Source: Tethya wilhelma
Taxonomy: Eukaryota > Porifera > Demospongiae > Tethyida > Tethyidae
Direction of reading: 5' to 3'
Length of the DNA: 64,000 nucleotides
NCBI GenBank assembly: GCA_964030475.1
Contig: CAXIPT010000001.1
Coordinates: 11,499,823-11,563,822 of the forward strand
Part shown: positions 8,156 through 22,200 of the stretch, piece by piece
Position numbering within the stretch: the stretch's first letter is position 1
Layout: each line of letters begins with the position of its first letter
The notes under the pieces: generated by a model
Told to the model about the DNA's origin: nothing
The model's input: the letters and a program-made list of their open reading frames with translations, nothing else
The model's database searches: none
Translations under genes and position numbers: made by a program

Positions 8156-9877
8156 CTCCATGGAGTTCAGGTATACTGCATGAGTTAGGTTACTAATTAA
8201 TATTGCACTCAGGCAAACGGTTTTGTAACCCCAGTTAGTATGCTAGCCAGTTATATACAGCCACAGTCATGTACAAGCTAAAAAGTTCACTAGTGATCAT
8301 ATAACCTATTTTTTCTTATTAACCCCTGGTGCAAGTATGCGTCGCAAGGGTATCTCTGTCGTAATTATAATGGTGTGCTACCTTGGAAAATTGAAGTGTA
8401 GAAGTCGTCTCTTTAATGATGGCAGCACAGCTAAGAACACATTGAAATTTATTGCATTCTACACTATTTATTGGTGCTATCAATGAGCTCTGAAGCCATG
8501 GACTGTTATTATTCTAAATGAACTACACCAATCATACGTACGGTAGTACAGAAATTGGCCAACTGTCCCATTGACACAATACGAAATGTTCATCACCATA
8601 AAAATCTTGCAAAGCAAAGTCAAAGCTTTAAATTTGCTCAGAGGCTCTATATGACCGATTACCAACTGCATGCATGGCCTATAGCTGGCAGGAACTTCTA
8701 GGTCATTCCATGTGGAGTCAACACAAAAAAATGACGCATGTCCTCAGATTTTATCCAAATTTGGTGTGCAGCGAGAGGAAGTAAAACAAACTCAATCAAA
8801 ATGTTGCCATAACCTTTGACCTTACTTAATCGTCAAATCTTTGTCAAAGAGTTGTTTAGTCATTCCTTAATACGTTGATAAAATTTTATCTTGGGTCGAT
8901 AATGGGTTCCAGTATAAAGTGGCAATTTACTTGCTTAGGTCTTGTTCATGTTACCAAGTATGTGCTAATTTAGCAAATTTTCAGGACCTGAACCAGTAAA
9001 TTGCCACAATTTACTGGATTCCATTAGCAGCCCAAAATAAAATTTTGTCTATGTATTAAGGAATGACTAAAGAACACACCTTGACAAAAAATTAAGAAAA
9101 TTAAAGGATCCCGACAGAAAAAAACAATCAAAAAATTAACATAACCTTTGACCTTAGTGGCAAATACTTGTAACATCATTTTGAAGCTTGTTTCAAGTGC
9201 TATTAGGAACTCAAGTTAGTTTCCTCATATCATGCTCCTAGTAGAGGATAAAGAATATTTTGTACCACACAGTCAGTGAAAAATTGCAAAAATATCAAAA
9301 ATTTAACTGGTTATAGCTAGGAAGCCATACAACATTGGGGCCTAAAATTTGTTGTGGTTTTACAGAGAGTGGTAGGCAAACTGTAAAACCATTTGTTTCA
9401 ATCTAGCTTGATCAAGAGCGCTCTGAGCTGCTTACTTGAAAGGCCATAGAAATAGGTCACTTGTGCTAATTTGGGGGCATAACACCTGATTTTTTTCTAC
9501 GTGTTGTTGTTTATGAAAGGAGTTTAGTTGCTATTAACCATATGTTAGCAAAATTTCCTAATGTACCTCGTATGTATCATATGTATGAAAGTACATATAG
9601 TAGGAATGGGTCGACATTCCCATTGACACAATACAAAGTATTTATATTCATGCTTATAAATTTCAATGCCATGAGCCAACAAAACTCAAACAAATATTTT
9701 AGAGCACTTTGGAGTGAGTGTTAACAAGAAGCCATAACACTACCGGCAATTTTTTTCCTTCTTTCTCCCTTCCTTCTTAACTGACTTGTTCGCATCATAA
9801 TGTGCATGTACCACTCCTGCTTTTTGTAGAGACTGACTCTTCTCTAATAATCCCATCCATTGACTTTAGTGTTAAAA
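8156..9877. repeat. 1.7-kb repeat, copy 1 (inverted partner at 39.65-41.36 kb)
   Basis: It matches the reverse complement of 39647-41364 almost base for base; in the roughly 200 bp I compared closely at the left end there were two or three differences. Inside, 8841-9093 is itself an inverted repeat (TCATTCCTTAATACGTTGA...TATGTATTAAGGAATGA), a MITE that also occurs around 14.43-14.68 kb and 16.99 kb. The 60-codon frame at 9542-9724 recurs identically in the other copy only because the DNA is repeated; it has no protein-family signature. The repeat marks one breakpoint of the PRPF31 rearrangement. Confidence 0.9.
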
Positions 9878-10204
9878 GAATAAGACTCTAAATTTTGGAG
9901 CATGTTTAGTTCAATTTTTTTTTTTGCTGACTATGCCTGTATGCTGATAATTACTTCATCTCCCAGTGATTGCCTGATCCTGTAATTAGAGCCTATTTGC
10001 AGAATATTGATCATGAGGCTGAGCCAATAGACATGTAATGAAGACGTAGTCATGAGCCAGACTTCTGAGTCTTGCCTTGTTTCAGTGGGGGTTTTTTTGT
10101 TGTTGTTTTTTTTACAAAGCTGCCCATTCCTACACTACACACATTATTACTACTTGTACAACTATAATTATTACATTATAATATTATTTATGTTACTATT
10201 TTAG
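9878..10204. other. PRPF31 intronic sequence before exon at 10205
   Basis: AT-rich, with T runs at about 9918 and 10087-10112, and a normal acceptor (ATTTTAG) at 10198-10204. No coding signal. Confidence 0.6.
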
Positions 10205-13200
10205 GCTCTTGAGCTTAATGAATATAAGATCAAAATCTTGGAATATGTTGAATCTAGAATGTCCTTCATTGCTCCTAATTTATCTCTTATTGTTGGACCA
10301 ACAATTGCTGCTAGATTGATGGGTAAGTACCTACATTATATAGATAATGAATTCAAAAGTCAGATCAACATATAATTGCAAGTATAAGACACAGGAATAG
10401 CCATCTTAAAAACACAGCAATTAAGATAGAATGAATGTTGGATTGTGCAAAGAATCCAGCTGTGGGCTGCATGTTGTACTCTTTTTACCATATCAATTGA
10501 GTCCCTTATTTTGCCCACAGGAAGAGTTTTCGCACATTAACAGTCATTCCATCTTTTTTTGTTTCTTTTTAAGATTTGACACTTCCTGTATCTCATTATA
10601 TTTTCAATTTTTTTACTTGCTATCTCTTTAAGTTTTTGTGTATCTATTTCAGTTAGTTACTCATTGTGTAGCCTGTTTAGCCTATGTAATAGTGGCAACA
10701 CATCTCAGTTAGGAGGCCAGAGCTGTTCTAACATAAAATTTACTTGACTTGCTAAGTTTCTTATTATAGCAACATAAAAAATCTAAAAAATAACATATTA
10801 ATATGAAAGAAATGTTAGAGTGTATTCAGCATAGCAAAGCTAGCTTCAGGTATCACGCATCAAATTCCAAGTAATGCTCACTTGTCTTTGTGGAACTGGT
10901 CATCAATTTGAATTCCAAGTAGCATGAAGTATAAATTAATGGCTTTAGTACTGGGAACACGCATTTCACCTTTACCTAGGCACTCAACAAGAGACACAAA
11001 AAAAATGAAAACAGAAGCTAGTGATCATGATTGAAGATAAAGATTCTAATTGGCTCATTCTGTACGAATTAGTTTCTCAGAGTTTATATTCTCTTAGAAA
11101 TGGCATAGCCTCGTTCCCAGGCCTTCTGCGTGCTGCTAGTATTGATTTGTTAAGTTGACGATCTTTACCATTTTCGTAATTTTTTAGCACGCAGAAGGCC
11201 TGGTGAACGAAATCACGTGAATGACATCAGAAAACTTGTAGCGTAGGCGGCCTAACCGCAAGCAAGACTTGAAGATTTTTTTTCTTGTGCACAAGCCCGC
11301 GAAGCAAGACAAAAGAGCAGCGTTTTTTTGTCAGAGTAGCACAGCACTGCGCTAGGCAATGCCTGCCAAAATGTCTCAAAGCAGCAAGAAAGTTTGAGCA
11401 AAAAGAACCGATGTCTGGACATATCACTCATATCTTAGTAAGGTCAAACTAAGTCCAAATTTATGTTTACTTGGCTGTTTTGTCTGGTCTTGATCTTTTG
11501 ACTTCTGTCATCTGGCCTTCAAGCTCAGATTGGCTGCACTTGTAGTGTAGCTCCAGGTCAAAGCGCTAGCGCGCAGCATTGGCTCACAAAATTATTCACA
11601 AACTGATGATGTCATATGCAAAATACGTGGGCAGTCTAAGCAGTCCTGCCCACGCGCAAAATCACTTGTCTACCATGCGTCTACCCTCGTTTCCCAGGCC
11701 CTCTGCGTGCTTAAATAAAATCATCTGGTAAGGATCGTCAACGTAATAAATCAACAATATAGTAGCACGCAGAGGGCCTGGGGACGAGGCTAGAAATGGC
11801 ATGCGAAGATAGAAGAAAAAAGAGGAGAACTCAGTAGTTTAAGAAGCCGTATAGTACCAAAGAATGCGTTCTGGCTAAAGCATGGTAGGCCCTGTGATGC
11901 TAAGCATGTGAGTGAAATATAATTAAACTTTGAACCTACAATGTAGCATTTTGATACTACTATGTGGTTAGCTGTTATTACATCCATAGTATAAGTGCAC
12001 TTAAATTGTAAGGTTTCATGGTCATGTTAGTAACAAAACCATGCTAGATACACTTGGAACCCACAAAAAAAACTGAGTGCACTAAAATTTCAGGGTGGAA
12101 CATGCTCCAAGACTCCAGCACCACTCTATTTGAAATTTCTGGCTAGAACACTGCCATGTACTCAATTTTTGCAAAGTTATTTGTATGAATTTGTGTATTG
12201 CGCCGATGGGCCATCCACGCCATTTCTGTGTACCAAGTGTATTACTGGGAATTATGTTTGTAAACTATAATCAGCAAAGTTTGTGTATATAGGTGTTGCT
12301 GGAGGTCTCACAGCATTGTCCAAGATTCCTGCTTGTAATATCCTAGTAAGTATTGCAATAGTATTAAGTTAAAATAATCTGTCTGTAAAACATCAATTAA
12401 TAAAATTATATGTTACAAATGTATAATGTGTATAATTGTCAATGTGAATAATTTATGAATACAAAATCTAACAACAGGACTGTATAATCTAAACTCTTCC
12501 TATTCAGAAGCACAGCCTTATAGAGTTTTCAGGGTGAAAATGTGAGCGGAAATCTGCGGTAAACTCGCGGAATTTGTGGGTAAACTATGGTATTTCACTA
12601 GTGGTATTCAGAGCTGTGAAATAACTGCCGTAAACCGTGGTTTCTCGCCAAAAACCGGCTTGCAAAAAAACCATGCCATGTGGGTATTTGGCAGTTTTGT
12701 GTGCAAAACCGCGGCAATTTAACGGTAAACTGTACGACTGTGGTTTTGTGGCCGATTTCCGAGGTCGGTTTTTCACTCGGGTTGTTCTTGGAAAGTAGAA
12801 AATATAGTTTTGTATAGCATGTGGGTAATTCTATGTGGGATCAACACAAAAAATGACCCATATCCTCAGATTTTAACCAAAGTTGGTGTGCACATGGTAT
12901 ATCTTGAGATGTAAAACCACAAAAAAATTTAGGCTCCAATATTGTGTCTTTTGAGTTATAATAGGTTAAATTTTTGATATTTTTGCAATTTTTCACTCAC
13001 TTTCTGGTATAAAAATTAATTTACTTTATCTTCCACTAAGAGTGGATAAGAGGGGGTGGAGGAAGAGTATTGAACTAGGTATCAGTGTGGATTATAACGG
13101 TTGGTCATCGGCTATTTGCCGTACAAAAGCAGTTAGTAGCCGACCATTTTCAGTTTGCTCGGCCATATTGGCCGACCAGAGTTTGGCACAAGCTAGCTTA

Positions 13201-16200
13201 GCCTCGTTTCCAGGCCTAGTGTTTGCGATTTGCATGTGACTAAAACAGTGGGTGTGGTTAGAATAATGCATGTGGACGAGTCAGAAGACTAAGCAGTTAG
13301 CTTGTTCTGTGAAGTTTTTAAATAGACTAAATCTATAAGCAAAGTAAACAACAAAGGGGTATTTTAACGTTTCTACACTGGCACGAAAAAGAAAAGAAGT
13401 ACCTGATAACTCTTTCCTAGGTATGATGCGTACAAGTCAGCAGTTAAGCTCATGATGTGCGTCTTATAGAAATTTGAAGGCAAGGTTTGTGCTTGAATTT
13501 TCCCCTTGCATCTATAGATTGATGGCTCAACAATCACTTTGAGTAAGCATGCATAAATTTTCAGGTGGCTGAACAAATTTATTCAATGTCAAAATAAATT
13601 CTGAACGGTCTGACATTTATCAGATCAAAGTTGATTTCTTATAATCCACACTGAGGTATACTCTACGGAAACACTGTTGGGAAAGTAACATAACTCGCAC
13701 GTGATCATTTTCTCGTTTTTATCCGGATTCTACGCCGTATTCTCCATTACATCATTTGCAACCTATTACTGCACTGGCGTGCGTAGATTGACTGCCTCAC
13801 AGTGAGCTTGTGAAACCATGGTGATACGAAGTTGTTGCTTGTTGTAAACAGAGAGGAATAAATGCACAGCCATCGCTATACCTTTGGACGTGTCTTGAGT
13901 TGGGTTCTACTAGTTTCCGAGCCTGTCTTTACCCTTGGCACTTAGCTTTTTTTGGGGGTGGCACAGAATTATCTTTGTGGCTAGCTTTTTTACGTGTGCT
14001 TTGTCCTTCCGTTTAGCCTATTTGCTTTGTTTTTCACAAGTTCCTACTATCACTTCACAGCCACTAGTCACTCAGAACCTACAGTGACAGAAGCACTCAA
14101 ATAGTTCGAGGCCATATTTTTCTGATTCAGCATGTCTGTAAATAAATGCGAGTATTGCAAGAGTTTGCGATTTTGCTCACGTACAAACGCCCCAAAGTTA
14201 CGTTAGTTTCCCAACAGCATTTACTCTGGTCAGATACTCTTCCTCCTCTTATGCACTCTAGGTGCAAGATATGAGGAAACCAACTAGATTTCCTAATAGC
14301 ACTTGAAACAAGCTTTGAAATAATTTATAAGTTACAAGTATGTACCACTAAGATCAAAGGTTACAGTAACGTTTTCATTAAGTTTGTTTTTCTTCCTGTC
14401 AGGATGTGTCAGGTTTCATAATTTTTTTGTCAAAGTGTTGTTTAGTCATTCCTTAATATGTAGACGAAGTTCTATCTTGGGCTGATAACAGGCTCCAGTA
14501 AAAAGTGGCAATTTACTGGTTCAGGTCATGATAATTGGCTGAATAAGCGCATAGTTGGTAACATAAACAAGTAAATCAGTGGCCTAAGCATGTAAATTGC
14601 TGGAACCAATTATCAGTCCAAAATAAATTTTTTTTGTATATTAAGGAATGACTAAACATACGCTTTGAAAAAAATTAAGAAAATTGACGGATCCCGGCAG
14701 GAAAGAAAAATAAACTCAATCAAAATGTTGCTGTAACCTTTGACATTATTGGATCATCAAATCTTAATTTTTTGTCAAAGTGTTACCCGGGTGGAAATGA
14801 GAGAGAAAATCTGCGGTACAAACGCCGAATTATGTGGTAAACTGGAAAATTTCACTAGTGGTATTTCGCTGTGTCTCGCTACTTACCATGCGTTGCCACT
14901 TTTTACTGCCGATAAACCACAGAGAAAAACTAGCTAGCAGTTGCTAACACCTTTGTAAGGCGTGTAGACATTGCTACTTGCAGCGTACACAAAGCACCTG
15001 AGCTACAAGACTAGCAGAGGTCTGACTCTTGAGATGACACAGCAAATGGCTGGAGTCAATTTTAGCCCTGTGGTAGCATTTGTAAGCACAGTTTAGCTTG
15101 TTTTTTTGTCAAAGTTTCCATTTTTGAACTAAGGTAAGCCAAAATAAGCTTTTTTAAGCATGTAATGTAAGAAATAAGCACTGTTGTAGCAAAGTGTCAA
15201 GCAAAAATTATTTCTGTATGTCTGTGAATCGGCAAACTTAGCATGCATGGCTTGAATCTAGGCTAGTAGAGTTGTATACCGTATAGCGGGAAATTTTCGT
15301 GGGGGAAAATTTTTGCGTTTTCGTCTTGAGCAGAAATTCGCGGGGTAAATTTTCGTTGATTTCATCTCACAAAAACCGGAAGTAGGTAGGCCTATGTGGG
15401 CTGGGCTATTGGGCTCGACACAATTAACTGAAAAATTTTCCACACGTCGAGATCGAGTGTGCGTTATTTGGAATTAAATGCACTGAAGTTGCCTGGAACT
15501 ATTTTGTGATACCTGGTTGCTCTTCTTAAGAGATGAATCAGGACTTTGATTATCATAACATATAGAAAGGCAAGTAAATTTTATGATACAGCTCCTGCCT
15601 CCAAATGACTGAGATGAGTGTTTCACTTCAGTATCAAGCAGGCTACACAACTTGAGACTTCAAGTACCTGTCACGGGGAATATTGTTCGCCAAAGAATTT
15701 GGTTCGGGGGACAAAATTCCCCAGGGAATTAAGTCCCCCGGACCATATTTCCCATGGAAGTAGTCGCGGAATTTGGTCCGTGTCTGGGGAATTTGGTCCG
15801 GTTTATTTTGCTTCGGTTTGCTTTGTGTTTAGCTTATGATATGAATACAGCAGGAGTATTTTCAAGCTCAGGACTAGCTGAGCTAACCTTAGCTTGCATC
15901 TAGATTTGTAACCAGTCTTCATGATCAGTTCAGTAAAGTGGCGAACTTGGTGTGACCTGCTCATGATAACCGGCAACTCAAAGATAATGAACCGTACGAC
16001 CAACCATTAGAGCAAGACAGTAATCTAAACCTTGCAAGAAAACAAACGATTTTATCTCGTACAAGTAGATGTCTATAGTACGTGACAAAGACTGGAGTTT
16101 AAAATCTTAGAATGCTAGCTTTGTATTACAACTGATTATGATATTTATGTATATATGCTGCATCCATGCATATGCAATTATAGGTCTATCATACTGAATT

Positions 16201-19200
16201 GTACATCTCAGCCCATGGTCTCAGTGAACATTAGTCTCGCATGCCAGCCACTCCCTCACCAGAAAAGAGATCGAGAGGGAGTGACGGGCTGATGAGACGT
16301 AGGTGAACATATAAGATCAAAATCTCATTCGGCATGTGTCTATCAGTGCAGCTGCTTGCATCACAGAATAAAAATATAGCTTTGTAGTAGACTAGTCTAC
16401 TTAAAAATGAGCACAGTTAAAATTGTCATGCACCAAGCAGACAGCAGTGCATCATTTATTGCCAAAAATACCACCGGACCAAATTCTCCAAGATAGGACA
16501 ACTTTCCCTAGGAAATTTGGTCCCCCGGACCTTTTTTCCCGGAAGATTTAATGGGGAATTTTGTCCCCCTGGACCAAATTTACCCGGACCGAATTTCCAG
16601 TGACATACCAGCTCAGTAGCCCGCTTCTGGCTCAGTGAGTCTGGCTTGCCAGACTACTAGCTCAGTAGCTAGCTACCCACATCAACTCAAATGTAATTTG
16701 TAAAAATATGGAAAAATGAGAACAAACAGGTAAAAAAACATTGGAAATGTAATGAGACACAGGAATGGCTAAATCGTAAAAAGAACACAAACAAGATGGA
16801 ATGGCTGTTAGAGTGTGTAAGGAATTCTTCCTGTGGGCAAAATGAGAGACTCAATGAGGAGATTGTTAAATGCAGCCCATACAGGAAGAATTCTGCACAC
16901 ACTCTAACAGCCATTCCATCTTGTTTGTGTTCTTTTTACGATTTAGCCATTCCTGTGTTTCATTACATTTCCAATGTTTTTTTTACTTGTGTATTAAGGA
17001 ATGACTAAAGAACACTTGGACAAAAAATTAAGAAAATTGATGCATCCCTACAGGAAGAAGAACAAACTTAATTGAAACATTGCTGTAACCTTTGACCTTA
17101 GTCGATTAAAAACGTACCCTATTGCCACTTATTTTGGCAAGAATAAAATTTGGCGAAAGGGAGCTCGATCAAAATTGGCAGACTTTAATTTTGGCAAATG
17201 AAATATAGAAAGCGCATTACATCATACGGCGAAATTTATATACCGTATATTCAGAAATTTGCATGTGTTAAAATATTCACGTTTTATTTTTCAGCATCGT
17301 TTATTTTTTGCGGTGTAGCGAAAGAAATATACATAGAAATGGATCATTTGTATTATTTACTTAATTTCGTGTTTTCATTTTTTACGGTAACCTCAAACCG
17401 CGAAATGGACTTTCTTTTTGTTTTTCTTTCACTAAAGTAGATTTGACAAAGCTTTTCATGTCATTAAGCTAAGCATCAATCAAACTAACTGTACTGAAAG
17501 CCTTGCATTAATAGTGAGGCTTCTGGCAATGTAAAAAAATGCAAGAGGGTCTAATGCACTACAATATCGCCGTGCAATTTTAAGCCAGGTAATCAAGCTT
17601 CAAAAGTGATACTATTGCTTTATAGCCTAAGAACCCCTGCACCTACGTAGCAAATTTCAAGCTTATTTTATAAAGGATTGTGGCGAAAATGTCATTCTAA
17701 ATCCTTCCATGGGGATTGCCCTAGCAGATTATTTGAATATTCTTTTTTGGTCAATAAATTTTGGCAGATTCAATTTTGCTGATTTGGAGGAATTTGCCCA
17801 ATTTTGCCAAAATTTAAAATCCTCGCAAAAGTTTCTGAGTATATGGTACTTGTAACATATAATTTTGAAGCTTGTTTCAAGTGCTATTAGGAAATCTAGT
17901 TGGTTTCCTTATATCTTGCTCCTTGTGGAAGATATAATATATTTTGTACCATAGAGTCAGTGAAAAATTGCAAACTTATCAAAAATTTAACCTGTTATAA
18001 CTCAGAAGCCATTTGAGCCTAGGAAAAGGGTCACTTGTCAAAAAAAAATTGTCAAATACTTTTGCAGAAAACTGCATTTGTTTTTACACCAATTATCCAT
18101 TGTTAGAACCATTCCTGTTGTGGTAAAATATGGGCACGGTCAAACGTGCAGAACACGTGTGTAGATAGGCAGCACTGTAGTAAACAAGTATGGCTGAGTC
18201 TACCGATGAAGAACTGAGTGATTTAAGCCATGAGTCAAGCCAGTTGAGTCTCTCTTGCTCCTTCTCTTCTTTTGAGCGCAATCATGATGACAGACACTCT
18301 GAGAATGACAGTCATGAACCTGAAGACAGCTCTAGCAGTGGACGGTGTACCAGGCACAGTAGAGCCTTATCTGTATGAGCCTGAAGAACCAGTCCCACAC
18401 TTCAGATAGTGAAGCTAGTATTAGTGATGATGACAGTTCGGGGGATGAAGGCAGGATAGGAAATATTGATTGGTAATTAAGTTTGTATAACCATATGAGA
18501 GTATTGTGGCCATATTTTCTCTCTCTCTCTCTCTCTTATGTAAGGTATCAATGTGGTGGCTGTGTGGTGATGGCTACTACTAGGGAATCAGTGTGCTGTT
18601 GTGAGATTGACTGGATAGTAGATAAAAAGGGAGAAAATGAAAGTGATATTCAGTGCATTGTCAACCATGATGGATTTGATCCAGTGTGTCTCAATTTGTG
18701 TGTTATATATACAAACCAAATACTTCGCTTATAGACGCAGAAATGGGGAAGCAGATAAAAAGAACCTCACCAGTAAGTCCTTGGTCCATGAAGTAAATTC
18801 AATAGCTTACATTTTTTTTCCTCCTGTTCCAGCTGCTACCATTTCATTGCATACTGCCAACTAGTTAGTTGGTGCTGGGGATAGTTAGGAAGAAACATAC
18901 AAGTGGTGTTACCAAGCTGTGCAGTAAATGCAATCCATAACAAGTGTCCTTATTCTGAGTATGCAGGATTTAAATTCCCAAACCTTTAGCATTTATTGTT
19001 ATGTTTTGCACTGAATAACGATTTGATAACATTTGTAATGTAAATCGACTTCTGTCTTTAACAACCTGATCTTTGGACGGCCTTTCATATGATGCACAGA
19101 GGGCTGGAGGTGATGTAGGCTTTACTGGTCTTGGTATGTGCCTATTGTGACAAAGCCCAATTGTAGCTGTCATTAGTTTTGTCACGTACTCTAAGAGGAA

Positions 19201-22200
19201 TAAGAGACTAGTGCCAGTGAATTGTTAGAAATTAACATTGTTTGAAGACTTACGATATGCTGGAGCTTCAACAACTTTTTTGACTACATATCCTCCCTTC
19301 TTGTACTTGGGAAAAACAATACTAAATCGATGTTTTCCCTCTTAGTAACTGCCTGCTCTTGACATGTGTTTTCGTTGAAGTTCAATGCAGCAATTATTTG
19401 GTCTTATATACACAATAATTGCATCGAAAATGATTGTTCACAACACACAAACATCTGAATATCTAATCAACTCCTTTCACGCTTTTCTACCGCACTTCTC
19501 TTGTGTTCTTTCTTTACTCCAATCTCTTCTCTTCGAGGTCTCTTGTGACTAGGCACTAGACTAGTGCACTTGGATTTCCTTGGCTAGATGACTGCCTAGA
19601 AAATACAGTAGGAATGACTCCAGATTTCAGCTTCTTCCTCTTCTTAATCCCAAACTGAGCAGCAAGAGTGGACTCAGCCTCAAAACAATTATCTGTGAAA
19701 ATGCTCACTATGTACAAAAAACAGTTCTCTGTTGCCTTCCAGTGAGCTCTGGTGCGTAGAACCTGTTTCTCCCACTCATGTCTTAGCTGAGGGTCTTTGG
19801 GAAACTTGTACAGAGTTGTACTGCTGCTAGAGCTGTTGGAACAACCACCTGCGATGCACTTGTATACCATTTTGTTCAGAAACACACTGTTTACTACACT
19901 GTGCACACATGCCACAAAGTATTGCAATGCCTACTATTACGTCACGTTTGTACACGCCCATATTTGACCACAATAGGAAGTAGATTTTCAAGATTGAAAA
20001 CGTGCTCATAATCAGTCGTTTACAGCAAAACCAGCAGTCCAATAATTTTTTAAAAAATCATGGGAAATCTGGACACCATAAAGACCATTTTAAGCCAAAT
20101 AAATTGTTTTATTCATGGTACTCCTTTAAAGGAAAAAAGTACAAAATTAATAGTACGGTTTATCATGGATATTATAGCTCTCGGAACAGGATTGGAAACG
20201 CATCACGTGATGCGTTAGATCATATTCTCGCCGGAAGTGGAAGGTTTTGGGGGGCATGGCTAATTTACCTTGAGTTCTGCCAGCTCTACTAGCTTGCTGG
20301 GGGATGCAGCAACTGGAAATTGCTTCTGTTCTATTACAGAAAAGGGTTTTTTTGACACATGGACAGCTCACAAAACTGTACTGCTTCAGAAATGTTTGAA
20401 TGGATATCAAGTACAATACAGCAAAAGCATGAACTTCGGAATCGTGGAACTTGAAATTCACAATTTTGTTTATAGCTACCATCGCAGCCTACCAGACTAG
20501 TCATCATAACCTATTTTATCAATGACAGTCACTGTTAAAGTAGTTGCATAAACTTGAGTATATGATTTAAAACTTATGACTGATTGTATAAAACTTGGAT
20601 TTAAAACATATGAATCTGTTTGTTCAAGTTTCAGCAGTGTTTTCATCATGAGGTCAGTTCAGTGGAACTCCGATGGAGCACAAGATGTTCTTCAAAGCCA
20701 ACTGGATCAATTATACTCTTAACAGTTTTACTTCCTCCACATGCCAAAAGGGTTGCTGACAAGATATTGTGGGAAATGAAGATAATACGACCCGAGTTAA
20801 AAGGGTGAAAGTTAACTATATTTTATGTATGTGTTCGAGCTAACACTCTCATTCTACAGCAGGGACCTTAAACTTTCATGTGATCTATTTAAGAACACAT
20901 TTTACTCCAATAATATCTAGTTATGGGTACACAGAACCAGATGTTAATGGCCAAAGCTTGCTATGGATGGAAGGCAAAAAATATAGAGAGATGACCAGGA
21001 GAGCCTAAGTTATGGGGCCAGTTCTATGCATTGGAACCCCTGCCAACCAACAGCTCTTATTTTTAGGCATTTCCACAACATTTATGATCATTACAGGTAC
21101 ACAAAGCTTTATGGCAGCAAAATTGTACAAATAAAAACTCTTGCAAGTGTCAGGAGAAGAAGAGTACACTCAATTAAAATACACATGGCCTGAATTGGTA
21201 CATAGTACACGCACTACAAGCTAGAAATACACAGCTAACCTGCCTCCAGGGCCGCTAGCTCTTAGAACCAGCATGAAATCAGCCTTCTTTCTTCTCAAAA
21301 GCGAGCCCAGAAAGGTCACGAATCGTGTGAGAATTCACAAAATTTGCATCTTTAGGCGGGGACAAGATCTAACCAAGCGAAAAGTATTGCACTAATGGGC
21401 GCACGTGATGAGTTTCCAATCCCGTTCCGAGAGTTATAATATCCATGGGTTTATTTACTTGCAACTCACGCTGAGGCCATGTCTGACTGTTTCATTTTCG
21501 AAGCAGTTCTTCACAAGAATTCTCTGCCAGTCCCTTGTCAATCCTAAACGTAAGCTATGGATGGACAAAAACTAAGATGAACAGGCTTGGCTATGCCTGT
21601 TTTTGATGACGAAAGCTTTAGATTCAGTCTCAGCCATTTTTCCTAGCAGCTGCTTTCGTGTTTGTGATGTCAATCACGTGATAAGTTTTATCAGGTCTAC
21701 CACAAGTTTAAGAATTAAATGCGAAGGTACAAGGCCTGGGAACGAGGCTAGTATATTTGTATTTGCAAATTAAAGGTTATACTTCTTTAAGTTTCAGTTG
21801 GGGCAGTAGTTACATTTGTCAATGCTAATAACAAGTTCTCTCAACTTTACTTTAAGTTTGTGTGCACTAAAATGTAACACTATACATACATGTTGAGTCA
21901 CTATGTAACTAATAATTAGCGACAGAATTTAGTCTTATCTTTATTTTTGATTACTAGTCTTCTTTTTCTATGTAGGTTCTTGGTGCTCAGAAGAAGACAC
22001 TGGCTGGATTTTCTAGTGCAGCAATCTTATCAAACACAGGCCATGTCTATTACTCAGAGATTGTGCAAAATACACCTTCGGTATACTTTTTTCTATAATG
22101 ACTTGATTTGTAATATATAGTTATTTCTTGTTGTTATTATAGGATATACGAAAAAGGGCAGCAAGACTTGTGGCCGCAAAGTGTGCTCTAGCTGCTCGTG

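Larger units (their letters stand above)
18112..19979. mobile_element. TIR element carrying THAP and P2X7-ballast-like frames
   Basis: The imperfect terminal inverted repeats are TTCCTGTTGTGGTAAAATAT (18112) and the complement of the right end, TTCCTATTGTGGTCAAATAT (ending at 19979), both followed by GGGC. Similarity continues to about 40 bp, including CAAACGTG. Inside, a + strand decayed gene encodes a P2X7-type Cys-rich ballast domain and a minus-strand frame encodes a THAP zinc finger. The whole element lies in the 9.6-kb PRPF31 intron. Confidence 0.7.

Noticed and set aside
9542..9724. 60-codon frame repeated identically at 39799-39981 (opposite strand) as a conserved gene
   Set aside because: The identity comes from the 1.7-kb DNA repeat; flanking non-coding DNA is equally conserved and the peptide has no family signature.
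16687..17008. Opposed frames at 16687-16914/16796-17008 and 60618-60866/60781-61035
   Set aside because: They mirror one another because the DNA is palindromic; no protein-family motif.
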